This document shows, one piece after another, positions 14,501 through 26,200 of a DNA stretch of 64,000 nucleotides. Position 1 is the stretch's first letter. Every line of letters begins with the position of its first letter. Origin of the DNA: Alviniconcha marisindica (Eukaryota > Mollusca > Gastropoda > Provannidae); NCBI GenBank assembly GCA_018857735.1, contig JABMCL010003885.1, positions 136,001 through 200,000 on the forward strand, read 5' to 3'. Both the position numbers and the translations under genes were made by a program. Below the pieces are notes generated by a model, which worked only from the letters and a program-made list of their open reading frames with translations, made no database searches and was not told the DNA's origin.

Positions 14501-15300
14501 TCACAGACGATGGAGAATTATAACTGATAACTCTGAACTGCTCACATGTTTTCCTTTTCTCAACACAGGCTTGTTTTGCAAAGCATTCTCCACTCCATTG
14601 GTGCACAATCAAATTTCATCACACAAAACAGTTCTGACACAATCTGCCCACTGTTGATTAATTCAGGGTTTCTCAGTACTTTTACATGTCAGTTTGACTT
14701 AAAACATTGGTCAGATTCTTAATGAACAAATGAGTAAAACACCCAAATGCATGCACGCACACGCACACACACATACATGACAACTTAACCATGATTTCTT
14801 CAAGATTTGTCTTGTTGAAGTTGTTCATCATATACATACATGTGTACCAAATGACGAATATAAAATTGGTCATTTTGGTGTCATAAATAATAAATGGTAC
14901 TGCAGCCTTTGGGGTTTCATCTCAGCCACATTCTACTGCATCACGTATACTTACTGATCTAAATATCATTTGCAATGGCATAGACACATTCAAGCCAAGA
15001 ACGTAGTTGTTCAGCGTCTGAACGATGAAGAACAGGGCCACCATTGCAAAGTAGTAGCTGGAAAACAAAAACAAATAGTTATGGTAAGTTGTTATAATCT
15101 AATTCCAGTAATTCTTTATGCAACTAGCCTTCAAAATGGGGAATATGGAATATTTTGTTGATATACTGTTTTTAAGATTTATAATAATAATATTGGACAT
15201 TTGTAAAGCGCCTACCCTGTGGCTCAAAGCACAGAACAAACGTAACACACATAATGTAGACATCAACAAGGGTTCAAGCATAAGTATACATGTGCAAGAT

Positions 15301-15344
<44 letters not shown>

Positions 15345-16657
15345 CAACTTTTATATTCATAATATATATATCTCTAATAGTTAATACATAGATATTCTGT
15401 ATCATGGTTTTGACATGACTTTGTTGTAAAGAGCAGTGTGCCCACCCTTGTCACTGTCAGTGAGAATGAGATACCATATTATGGAAATTACTGAGCACTG
15501 TTCTTATTCTTGTTCTTATTATATTTTTAAAAAAGGTTTTAATTTGTTTGTATATTTTAGTTTTTTACAATTTATATCCACTGACAACTGTGTTAAATTT
15601 TCAACCCGATTTGATGACAAGTGTTCATGCTACACCACTTCAAAACAACACACAAATGACCAAGATCCTCTCCCATGCATAATCACTGAGGTTGTAACCC
15701 ATTTCCTTCCATTATCTTTCCCAGCTGCAGCTCTGTCTTAACCCTTTCACTGCCACAGCCTGTAAAATTTCCAGACTGAAATATGCACAGACGTGCCTGC
15801 AAACAGTATATTTTCTGGTCCTATAACATCTCCTTTCAATGCTATATGTTTTGATGAAAATCCTTTCACATACCAGTGCAAAAAAGCAGACCAAAAGGCT
15901 TAAGGGTTTCAAATTTTGCCCTTTTATGGGTCATTTTCAAATGACATCATGGCTGTGAACGGGTTAAGCTTGAACATGCTAAAAATTTGAAAAGGCAACA
16001 AATAATATTTTGACTTAATCTTACATGAGCCATCTGTGCGCATGCAGAAAACTTGAAAAGCCAACAAATCATATTTTGACTTAGTCATTGCATGAGCCAT
16101 CTGTCTGAAGGTGACTGACTGTAAGATGACTTGATTTGATTGAACCTCAAGCAGTGAAATGAAACACAAACAATTCAAACAAAGTTTTATTTACCGTATT
16201 GGTATGGCAGGCCGCTTGGTAAGAAACCTGGACGTAAAGAAAAACCCTTCCAAGGCATTGAAGACAAACGCTGTGAATGTGATCAGGTTGCCACATTTTG
16301 GATAGTCCCTGCAAGCAGCATAAAAATTTATATCTTACTGTCAACAAGAAGCAGCAACAATGACAATGTTTTACTTGGTGAACAGAAAGAACAAACAAAA
16401 CATTGCAAACAACAGCAGAGAGAAAGAGAAACCTAAACTTTAATATTATATATAATACAATTGTTATGAACCAGTTGAGTATGTAAAAATACTAAAATGG
16501 CCTGATATAAATTTATATTATAATACAGTGCAAGCACCAATATGAGATCTTATAATGGTGCACCTGATACAGTGCTGTGAAAAAAATCTCCATCTCATAA
16601 GTCATACTGGGTCACACTGATATAGACTGGAAATGTTTGTCACAAATTAGGTCAACT

Positions 16658-16717
<60 letters not shown>

Positions 16718-18335
16718 GTAATGGAGTGGAGTGGTAGAAGGACAGGACACAGGTAGCGGAGTCAGTCAAAATGGAGACCACAGCAGGCGGTGACGGGAAA
16801 CAGGCTTTATTCTACAGCAGCAGACAACTTCTCAGCACACCCAAAATCCTCAAGCGCATGCATAGATAAGAGAACTGCGCGGGCCGCAAGGAACACACGC
16901 TATCGCTACAATGAAATCGGCCCTCTGGACCACAAAATGGCTGACTATTGTGTTTCCTTGGCCCACACAAATACAGTTTCCTCAACAATAACTAAACTAA
17001 TTAAAACATGAAATACATCAAATAAAAGCTACAGTTACAACCTTTTAAACCATATAAACAAAATGTACACACATGACTTATTTAATTTACAACAAGAGTG
17101 GGAAGCGTGGCTTGCACCTGTCTATAAGCAGATTCGTACAACTAAATCACAACTAACACAATGTACAAAATATAACTGTCAATAAAACTTACATCAGAAT
17201 AAAGTGCACGCTCCCACGGTTAAAATGGTACATAACAATTACAATACAACGCTCTATAAGAGAAGCAAGACACACTCAAAGACTAGCACTAAAACAATCG
17301 GTGCGAACTTTCGCCTGGGGCGCGTTATTTTAGTCGCAGCAGCGCTGATAGTGATATCAAGTAGTCTATGAATACAACTTAGCTTCTACAGTACACAATA
17401 CTCAATAAGTTAATTTCAACCCAAAATAAACACTAAACATGGTCAGCTAAGCAAAATACTATACGACAAAGCACTGATCGATACAGAATTACTTTCATCG
17501 AGTCAAAACAACGATTCACTACTATTCACTAGTAGGCCTACTCATAGACAGAGAACGCGCCATGCAGACGACGGCTATAAAAAGAATGGACCTAGAAAGG
17601 CATCGGCTACTGATTAAGCTCGATCCTGCGTCTAAATAAGATCTAAATAAACATTCTAAGATGCCAGATTATATTACACATGGCTTTGGTGTATAACGAA
17701 AAGGACTAGGTGAACAAGGAGTATGTAAACAAACAAGTGGTCAAAATATTAAGGAAGTAAACATGGATTTGAAAATGGCGTGCACCGGCGGCTATTGCCG
17801 GTCAGCTGTGAGAAGGCCATGTGGCGTTACGCAACACACAGCGCTTCAAAACAAAAGCGTCGTCTGCTCCAGTTCCCGGGTTACTAACAGTACAGTAATG
17901 AAATTGCATGGATCTGATAACCGGGGCGGGATTATTGTAAAAACGTACAAAGAGCACTTGCTCACATATATATATATAAACAGTTCACCCAATTTGTGAG
18001 ACATTTCCAGTCCAGGAACATCATCATCGAGGAACTGTGTGATCATTTTTCGTTGTACATAGTACATTGCTTCCACAAAATCACAGTTTTTTTTTAATGT
18101 GTTTGTGCCTGATGGGGTAAATGGGCATTTCACATTAATATTAATAATACTAATACTAATAATAGAAATATGTTAAGCACTACACTGCAACTCAAAGCAC
18201 TGAACAAGTTTAGTATAACACACATAATGTACATCAAGATGGAAAATGCTATCAGAAATTAAAAAGAAAAGAAAAAAAAGCTAACACATAATGCAGACAT
18301 CAACAAGGTTTCAAGCATAATTATGCAAAAGATGT

Positions 18336-18378
<43 letters not shown>

Positions 18379-18410
18379 CACACACACACAAGCATAACTA
18401 TGCAAAAGAT

Positions 18411-18466
<56 letters not shown>

Positions 18467-18578
18467 TACAGACTGATTATTATTATCAGCTGTTCATAAC
18501 TCAGTTACTATGTTCATCACCCAGGAAATGTGCTGTCGCTTTTTGTCAAATTGCTTCCACAATGATCACAGAAAAACA

Positions 18579-18612
<34 letters not shown>

Positions 18613-18791
18613 TGTATGTGTACTTGACTGATACAGTGACCATTTCCAACTACTAAATTACTGACACTGTTGATGAGTTGTATGTGTACTTGACTGATAC
18701 AGTGACCATTTCCAACTACTAAATTACTGACACTGTTGATGAGTTTTCATCCATCAGCTGATTCTATCATGATTACACAGTTAAATTTGGC

Positions 18792-18828
<37 letters not shown>

Positions 18829-19187
18829 TAATATATGTTATAACCGTGCACGTGGAAGTGTGTTCGTAAGCCATATCGACCAGCAAATGTCAGCGTCAAA
18901 CACTTTATCGGTAAGCATTTGTCGGTGAACATAAGTCCTGGTAAGCATAAATTAATATTTTGTCCTATACTCCCCAAATGCTGTAGACTAGATCTAGTAA
19001 ACATACTTGAACCTCTTTCGGAACATGATACGTGGTGTCATGTAACTGTACATTACATACTTCATTGCTTGTGAAGTCCTGTGAGTTGTGTGAACAAAAA
19101 GACTGATTACCTGACAAGTTCTTCCAAAAAGACGACATTACTGCAACAACCAAAAAATACAATGCCGATAGCTATTGCTGGCTTCAT
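5608..19187 (-). CDS. SLC35B4: Nucleotide-sugar transporter SLC35B4 (UDP-xylose/UDP-GlcNAc transporter family), complete, 10 exons
   Basis: Coding exons in transcript order: 19111-19187, 16195-16308, 14955-15057, 14421-14470, 10725-10806, 9622-9685, 8615-8724, 7177-7252, 6277-6352, 5608-5839. All introns are GT-AG and phases join without a break, giving 984 nt and 327 residues; from memory the human protein is about 330. The start fits family N-termini (MKPAIAIGIVFFGCCSN). Other family landmarks are KCGNLITF, the RPAIPIR/YYFAMVALFF junction, MPLQMIFRSGSLVANLLLGY, SARMGIFQE, and TTECTSLTVTLVVTLRKF followed by ILYFQNPFT near the C-terminus. The protein is very hydrophobic, as expected of a multi-pass ER/Golgi carrier exchanging nucleotide sugars for nucleotide monophosphates. 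It ends in KKRD, a canonical KKXX ER-retrieval signal. The exon at 8615-8724 is odd: its 5' edge is tandemly repeated into the preceding intron. Orthology is confident; substrate is known only from the family. Confidence 0.93.
6641..6880. repeat. About 75-bp tandem repeat, 3 copies, in an SLC35B4 intron
   Basis: Three copies, each carrying CTTTTTGTCTGTTGGCCTTT and CTCAAG..GGGAGAA. It lies in the intron between exons 6277-6352 and 7177-7252 and gives rise to spurious open frames. Confidence 0.85.
6978..7165. repeat. TGTTCATGTTGATGT-type short tandem repeat
   Basis: Repeats of 6-30 bp made of GTTCATGTTGATG and TTGCTACTGATG. They begin about 15 bp from the splice donor of exon 7177-7252. The long frames here (Met/Asn or Val/His rich) are repeat artefacts. 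Confidence 0.85.
7755..8165. repeat. 38-bp tandem repeat, about 10 copies
   Basis: Unit GATGAGGGAAGTCATCTTAG plus ATCACAAAACTGAAAGTG. It lies in the SLC35B4 intron between exons 7177-7252 and 8615-8724. Inner copies are almost identical and outer copies are more diverged, which is typical of recent array growth. Confidence 0.9.
8680..9262. repeat. 75-bp tandem repeat of an SLC35B4 exon edge, 8 copies
   Basis: Eight copies of a 75-bp unit, with cores at 8688, 8763, 8838, 8912, 8986, 9061, 9136 and 9211. The unit includes the intron acceptor and the first 35 or so bases of exon 8615-8724 (encoding VFLLVLSLLLSA). 75 is a multiple of 3, so copies stay in frame, except that the fourth copy has lost 2 bp. 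See findings. Confidence 0.92.
9310..9480 (-). mobile_element. Dispersed element ending in a (CA)n seed, minus orientation
   Basis: Shares CTTTGAGCCACTGGGTAAGC, TACATTATGTGTGTTATG and GCATCTTGCACATAGTTATG with the complements of 15180-15345 and 18130-18420. The element has an ATAATAAT side and a GCAAGATGCACACAC side. Confidence 0.55.
11520..11577. repeat. (CA)n microsatellite
   Basis: Uninterrupted CA dinucleotide run in an SLC35B4 intron. Confidence 0.95.
11655..12055. repeat. 24-bp tandem repeat, about 16 copies
   Basis: Unit GGACTGATATCTCCCATGAA plus ACA with substitutions. The length is a multiple of 3, so minus-strand frames remain open; this is intron of SLC35B4, not a gene. Confidence 0.9.
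15180..15345 (+). mobile_element. Dispersed element with ATAATAAT head and (CA)n tail
   Basis: Starts with ATAATAATAATATTGGACAT, has GTAAAGCGCCTACCCTGTGG and GACATCAACAAGG, and runs directly into (CA)n at 15301. A related copy occupies 18130-18420. Confidence 0.6.
16660..16714. repeat. (TA)n microsatellite
   Basis: Uninterrupted TA run, directly before the candidate LTR-like segment. Confidence 0.95.
16717..17950 (-). mobile_element. Possible solo LTR-like insertion in SLC35B4 intron 1
   Basis: This segment differs in composition from the flanking intron. Read on the minus strand its last 100 bp contain AATAAAGCCTG and end in ACTCCATTACA, resembling the poly(A) signal and end of a long terminal repeat. 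The other end and any target duplication could not be fixed, and there are no gag or pol frames. It may instead be ordinary intron. Confidence 0.25.
18130..18465 (+). mobile_element. Dispersed (CA)n-tailed element, nested partial copies
   Basis: One body (18150-18330) includes AACACACATAATGTACATCA and GACATCAACAAGG, then (CA)n. The segment AAGCATAACTATGCAAAAGATG follows and leads into a second (CA)n up to 18465. It is related to 15180-15345. Confidence 0.6.
18612..18743. repeat. 66-bp exact tandem duplication
   Basis: Two adjacent copies starting TTGTATGTGTACTTGACTGA. They look identical, so the duplication is recent. It lies in intron 1 of SLC35B4. Confidence 0.92.
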
Positions 19188-19415
19188 CTTGAAGGTGAAC
19201 CCGGTGTGCAGACTCTGCCGAATGACGAAAATGCAACTTCGTTCGCTCCACACTTTGATTGTCTCTAATAGCGTTGATGTCACCAAGACCACTAACCCGG
19301 AAGTGGAAACACGTCAGCAAAACTGCAAAATGGCGGAATTTTACAAATAGTGAAAATCGAAAAACTCCAGCTTTCATTTTAAACACTGAGTCTGATACAG
19401 TAGTTATATGGAAAC
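19188..19415. promoter_or_regulatory. Bidirectional promoter region between SLC35B4 and HROB
   Basis: The start codons of SLC35B4 (minus, 19187) and HROB (plus, 19416) are separated by 228 bp. The interval holds an ETS/GABP-type motif CCGGAAGTG at 19297-19305 and a YY1-type motif AAAATGGCGG at 19327-19336, both typical of TATA-less divergent promoters, and no clear TATA box. Transcription starts and both 5' UTRs must lie in or near it. The motifs are seen; promoter function is inferred from the arrangement. Confidence 0.65.
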
Positions 19416-20178
19416 ATGTTCGAAATTCCAGACGATGATGATCTGTTCAGTGAGGTAATTATTGACGAAAATATAAACGATTTAGATTTGAAGAAGACTG
19501 AAAAAACAACAACGATTGATCATAAAATAAAAACTCCGAACAATCCATACTGAAAAAACAACAACGATTGATCAGAAAATAAAAACTCCGAACAATCCCA
19601 TAGCAGCCTACTAAATATTTACAATATTAATTACGAAAGTAAATGATAGAAGTGTACCGAAGTTTATTCAGAACAGGTAACTAATAGTATAGCCTAGGTA
19701 TCTGAAAGCTAACTATCCAAGCTTCTGCCCATTCGATCAGCGTAATGTCTGTGCAGGTGTTGTCTATTTCTGTACTGTTAAAAATACCTTATTCTTTTTC
19801 GGAACTCGGTGGTTCTGTTCAACTGCTTGTTAGGTCTTCGAGTTTGTCATTGCTGCCTCCAAGTAAGTTTATGTCACCTGCAAAGCACAAATTGCTTCTG
19901 TTGGTCTGACTCCCACCGGGACGGTTATGTCAAAGCCTTGGCTTGCCTGCAAATTTCCTTGAGGTAGAGGTTGGACAACCGGGGAAAGTAGACACCCCTG
20001 ATGAACACTAACGCATCTGCCTGGCAGAAGTTTACAATATGGTGTTTAACTTTAAGAATGTCTATACTGTTTACAGTAGTTTAAGAATGTCTATACTGTT
20101 TACAGTAGTTCAGTAGTTGACTTCCCCCAGATTTTTTTTTTTTGGGGGGGGGTGTCTTTCACATTTAATTAAATGCAT

Positions 20179-20245
<67 letters not shown>

Positions 20246-23200
20246 ATGCCCAGTATTCTTCAGGCACCATTCATGGAGAAAGGATTCCAGAAAAATGAAA
20301 ATTCTGAACACCACATGGTTTTACTTTTAGTTTTACTACTATTAGTATTACTATTAGTATTACTAACTAATACTATTGTAATACTGTAATTAATACTAAT
20401 ACAGTAATAGTCCAATTTTACTAGTAATGTTAGTGTTGCTTTTAATTTTAGTAGTTTTATTTACTCTGCATAATCTTCAGAGTGGCAATGACACTGAGTG
20501 ACTGACCATTGTTAATTCTACATAAGTGAAGCTAGGTATTTAAACTCTTAAGTCAGTAAGTGTTTAAAGCAAGTGAGCAAGCATTTGCCAATGCTATGCA
20601 AATGAAGCTAGGTATTTAAACTCTTAAGCCAGTAAGTGTTTAAAGCAAGTGAGCAATCATGCTGACAATTACCTGACAAGGTGCACATGCATCATTTGCA
20701 AGTAAGAGTGATGAGATTTTTTTTAAATTCTGGCTACCAATCCATAGGCATAGCACTAGTAACTCTTGTCTTCAGCAGAGTTGTAGCCTGACTAGCACAC
20801 TCTAATAATTATTAGTAATAAAAGTAATATATATAAATTATGTGTAAGTTTAAATCAGTATGCCTGAACAAACTTAACAATTATGAATTATTGAATGTCA
20901 ATTCAGTCAGATAAAATTCCTTTAAATCCACAGGACAACCTGGGAGACATCCTAAATGAAGCCAGCCACAGTACAGAACAACAGAATAAGAGTAAGACAG
21001 ACACAAACAACAGCAATGTCTTGCACCATTCTGGGTCAACTAAAACAACGGCTGAAGTTGGTCAGAGTTTGGAGGAAGGTTTTGGGAGACCTCAAAACAA
21101 GAGAGCAAGAGTGCTGGTGGACATTAACTATCAGCTGAAAACTGAAAACGGTGAGCACTTTTACATATATATGGACAATATATTATGATATTGATAATTA
21201 TCATAGTCATGATTATATAATATATATATTAATTATTGTCATGTTATCAATATTAATTGTTATAATTATTATCATTACTAGTATGTTACAGTACTATTGT
21301 ATCACTCACCTGTTCTAGACTGCTTAACTGTTGTATCAGCTGTTATGATTAATAATAATGCCAACCAGTAATATAAATTAATGCCACAAGTTTACGAGTG
21401 TACTGGATGCAAAGATTATGATGTACAACTACAAGTACAAGCTTCTTTTTCCAAACCAGATCCATTTCAGTTTCTTGCTTCCTCATCCTTTCACTTTCAT
21501 GACCCTAGTAGGCTAGTAAAACCAGTTATTTCTGGGGAATCTGCTTAAAAAATACTTTTGGAAAAGAACAACAACAAAAACTGTGCCCATTTTAGGCGTT
21601 TGCTTTCTTCATTGCTCACCAGTCACAGTGCCAGAGAAAACCATCACTGAGTGGGAGGCAGTGGAAGGCAGAACACCCACAGTGTGTTGCACAAACAGCA
21701 GGTTGCCAGCAAACCAGCTGACACCTGCCCAGCTGACCCAGCCACTGGAGCCATATGCCACAGTGCTGCCAAGGCGGCGAAGCCAGCGCAAATTTCCCGG
21801 GCCTGCTGGAATACTCCCACCGGCAGTAAGAGTGCTTACTGTTTAACAATAATAACAATACAATCAGTCCTACCTCTAGGACAGTAAGACTAAGAGGTGC
21901 CCTCAGTACATTTACCTTCAGCAAAAGAACACTGTGAGAATACTCCTACCTGTAGCACTAGGAGGTGTCCTCAGTACATTCACCTCCAGCAAGAGAACGC
22001 TGTGACAATACTCCTACCTGTAGCGCTAGGAGGTGTCCTCAGTACATTCACCTTCAGCAAGAGAACGCTGTGACAATACTCCTAACTGTAGCGCTAGGAG
22101 GTGTCCTCAGTACATTCACCTTCAGCAAGAGAACGCTGTGACAATACTCCTACCTGTAGCAGTAGGTGATGCCCTCAGTACTTCCACCTTCAGCAAGAGA
22201 ACACCGTGACAACACTCCTACCTGTAGCACGAGAACACTGTAACAACACTCCTACCTGTAGCAGTAGGTGATGCCCTCAGTACTTCCACCTTCAGCAAGA
22301 GAACACTGTGACAATACTCCTACCTGTATCACTAGTTAGCAGTAGAAGATGTCAACAATACCTTCAGCTCCTCCTTTAGCAACAGGATTAAGAGTTTCAG
22401 TTCAACAATATTCCTAATTGTAGCTAAGAGTAAGAGTTTCAGTTCAACAATATTCCTAATTGTAGCTAAGAGTTTCAGTTCAACAATATTCCTAATTGTA
22501 GCTAAGAGTTTCAGTTCAACAATATTCCTAATTGTAGCTAAGAGTTTTAGTTCAACAATATTCCTAATTGTAGCTAAGAGTTTCAGTTCAACAGTATTCC
22601 TAATTGTAGCTAAGAGTTTCAGTTCAACAATATTCCTAATTGTAGCTAAGAGTTTCAGTTCAACAATATTCCCAATTGTAGCTAAGAGTTTCAGTTCAAC
22701 AATATTCCTAATTGTAGCAGCACAAGATGTCAACAGTACTTCCACCTTCAGTAAGAGAAGACTACGAGAACATTTTTTTGAACAATGCTGTCAGTGCCAC
22801 CTCTGGCAAGAGAACAGTTTAATTTTAACGACTGATAGTAATACTCCCCTCCCGCCTGTAGCAACAGATGGTTTTAACAACACTGTCACCTTCAGCAGCA
22901 GAACATTTGAGCAATATTCGCACCTGCACTAAGACTAAGACTATGCTAAGAGAACATATCAACAATACTCCTGCCTGCAATAACTTGAAATAAGACCAGA
23001 TTTTAACAATACTTCCACACTCAGTAAACACTCAAACAGTTACTCCCATTGCAGTAAGAAAAGATTTTAACTGTACCCCCCCCCCCCCCCACCTCACACA
23101 CACACCCACCCAACCCCCTGCAGTAATGGAATATTTTATTTAAATTACTCCCACCCATGATTATTAGTTTATATTGATCAAGTGTGGGTGTGGGTGGGTG

Positions 23201-26200
23201 GGTGTGAGCAAGAGAGAGAGTACAGGTTTTTCAAATAATCAATATGAATGCCTTGAACCTCCCCCCATTGAAAGGGCTATGGCCTTATATCAATAAAATA
23301 GTGTCAGTGTCAGGTCAGTAGTTTAAAGTCTTAAGTTTCCAGATTTTATTGTGATTAATAATAATACATCCACATGAAAAGTGCAGTTGCTGTGTGTTGT
23401 TTGTTTGGCCGGAGTTCAGTCATGTTTGTGTGCTGTCACTGTGCAGAAACCAACAGAGCTGGCTTCCGTCCTAAGAAAAGGTCTGGGGGTCACTCCTGAA
23501 GTACTGGTGGATAGCACCACCAGCAAAGCGGAGGAGCCAGAGGTCAGTTTCCTTTAGATTCATGTTACTCTTATATTTATTAGTATTACTTTAGATTCAT
23601 GTTACTCTTGTATTTATTAGTATTACTTATTATGTTTAATGTTATAACACTGATATAGTCAATTCTGCTTTTTACTTTACTGTTTCAGTGAATGTATTCT
23701 GCTGGTGGGAACAATTATAAATGTATCAGCTGAAAACATAAACAGAACCTTTAACTGTATGTCACAGGTTTAAAACAAAAATGACAGTTTCATTAGTGCT
23801 TTGCTGTTATTCCTCCTGGTCTACTGATTGATTCAGTGCATTGTACGTTGTAGAATTTGTTTTTTTTTTACCCCAAATTTTTTCTCTGTGACAGTGTGAG
23901 TATGACAGTTTGAGAAAGTATTGTTTACACTTTTTAAATGCATCGTGCATAAAGATGTATGCTTTTAATAGCAGCATGACTCAGTCTAGCAGAACAATTC
24001 ACAACACCAAAATGCTCTGAGACATGTATACCTTTCAGACCAATGAATAATTAATCAGAATAACCACTGATGCATGTAATAGTACACTATGTACTGTTAC
24101 ATTTACAGTGTTAGTTTTATTAGTTAAAAATAAATTACTATCAGTATCACTAAACAATGCTAAGAAAAATACTATATTAATTATTATATATTTATGTATA
24201 CAGGCACCATCTACTGAACTGAAGGGTATAAAAGTCTGCAAAGCAGAAGGGTATTTAGAAAAGTCTGGCATTTAATTTAGCTATTGGTGTTTTAAGTTTT
24301 GCAGATCTATGACAGTATCAAATCTACATTCTGTAAGATTGGGAATCTACATTCTTTAGGATTAGGAAGACTTCACATGATCAGTGCATAATTACAAATG
24401 AGCTTTCAGATTTCAGCAGCAATGTTTGCCAAAAACAATGACAAAAACTTGCTTCGTAGGTTACAGTCGCACATTTTCTAGTTTCCTTCAAAGGTGATTT
24501 GTTTGCTGCTTTTGATTGATGATTCCCTGAAAGTAACTGTACCATTCTGGTGACCGCGTGTGTTGTCAGGAGGAAGTGTGCAGCTCGCAAGCTTCTGGAG
24601 AAGTGTTTGCCAGCCCTGCCTGGCAGACGTTGCTGGCCGACCTGGAGCCTTGCACTGACGATGTGCTCAGGAAGTTCTCTGTGCAAGCTATGCTGCATAA
24701 GGTGAGCTTTTTGCCACAGACAATGCCTTTCAGTCCTTTTACAGGTTTCCCGGGCCTGTAGCACATGAACGCAGTGTTTTGCTGTCTGCATCTCAATCTT
24801 TGGTCATGTCTTTCCCACTGTTACCTATACAGCAGGAAACTAGTGTTTTGCTTTCTGCATTTTGACCTTTGTAGTTGTACATGTTTTTCCCTGAGTGACT
24901 CATTTGACCCATCAGTGTTTCACTGTCTGCATTTTATTCTTTATACATTTTTCCCTTTATGACCCATACTGCATCAGGTCAGTATTTTGCTGTCCGTATT
25001 TTAACATAGAATTTATACATGTTTTTCTCTGTGTATGACCCATGTAACATGAGGTCAGTGTTTGCTCTCCACATTTTAATTTTTATTCATGTTTTACCCT
25101 GTGCAACCCATGTAACATAAGGTCAGTGTTTTATATCTGCATTTAACTATCTTTAGACCTGTTTTTCTCTGTGTCTTGCTGCATACAGTCAGTGTTTTCC
25201 GGTATGCATATATCAGTCTCTTTGCATGTGGTCTTGCTGGATTGAACAGCAATAATACTGTTGACTTTACCCCTGGTTGTTTCCATCAAGACACACCATT
25301 TGGGGCTAGATTTTCTCCTCAGCATGCATGCACATTATTTTGGGGTACCTGTGTCTGCAGATGTTTGTCCAAGCTTTCATTTCAACATCCCAGTCCTCTT
25401 GTGTCATTTCAGGCTGGCAGGAGATTGCTGCCCAAAGGCAAAGTGCCTCTGATGCTGGGAGTTCTGGACTCCATTGACTTCCAGGGTACTGACGCCAGCG
25501 TGGTGCTGCGGGATCGCACTGGTAAGAGACCCACACGGTAATGAATAATTTGTCGCAACAGCCCTCCTGACAATGGAGGAGAAGAACTTTTGTTGGAGAT
25601 GATGTTGATGAAGAGTGTGTTGGTGACACCAGGCAGGGAGTGTGTTCTCTTTCCTCAAGGCTTTGAATTTGATGCCAGTGTGGTCTAGAACTAGAAGGAT
25701 GGCTCAAGTAGCTATTGTTTTTTTCCATTCTATGTGTGGTGGATACATGATATGTGATCACATGTCTTAAGGAACTATGTAGAACCTCAGAACAAGTTTT
25801 GTTTAACAGGTAGAGAAAATCAAAATCAAAGCTGAAAATCAAAGAATTTGTCTCAAAATGCTCACTTGAGTTCATATTAATATATTGTATCCAGTTTCTA
25901 AACTTGGTTTTATTAGTGATGGATAGCAGAACTGGCTGCACACCCAACAATGGAAAATGTTGTAGCCTGCCTGTGTTGCATGGGACCGTCTTTCTGAGTT
26001 TGATATCAGGCGTGACAATGGTCAGTGTGCTCATGCCACCCAAGGAACAATACCAAATGTTTGTAGGTTGGTGCTGTTTGTCTTTTTCCATAAAAAAGAG
26101 ACCCCCAAAAGAACCTTCCACATTAAAACAAATGTTGGCTGAGACTCTCGAGTTTGTTCATGCATACTTTGAAGTAGAACTGCTGTTAGACCTAACAACA

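Noticed and set aside
22332..22745. Repetitive IVELKLLATIRN frame
   Set aside because: Artefact of the 36-bp repeat in HROB intron 3.
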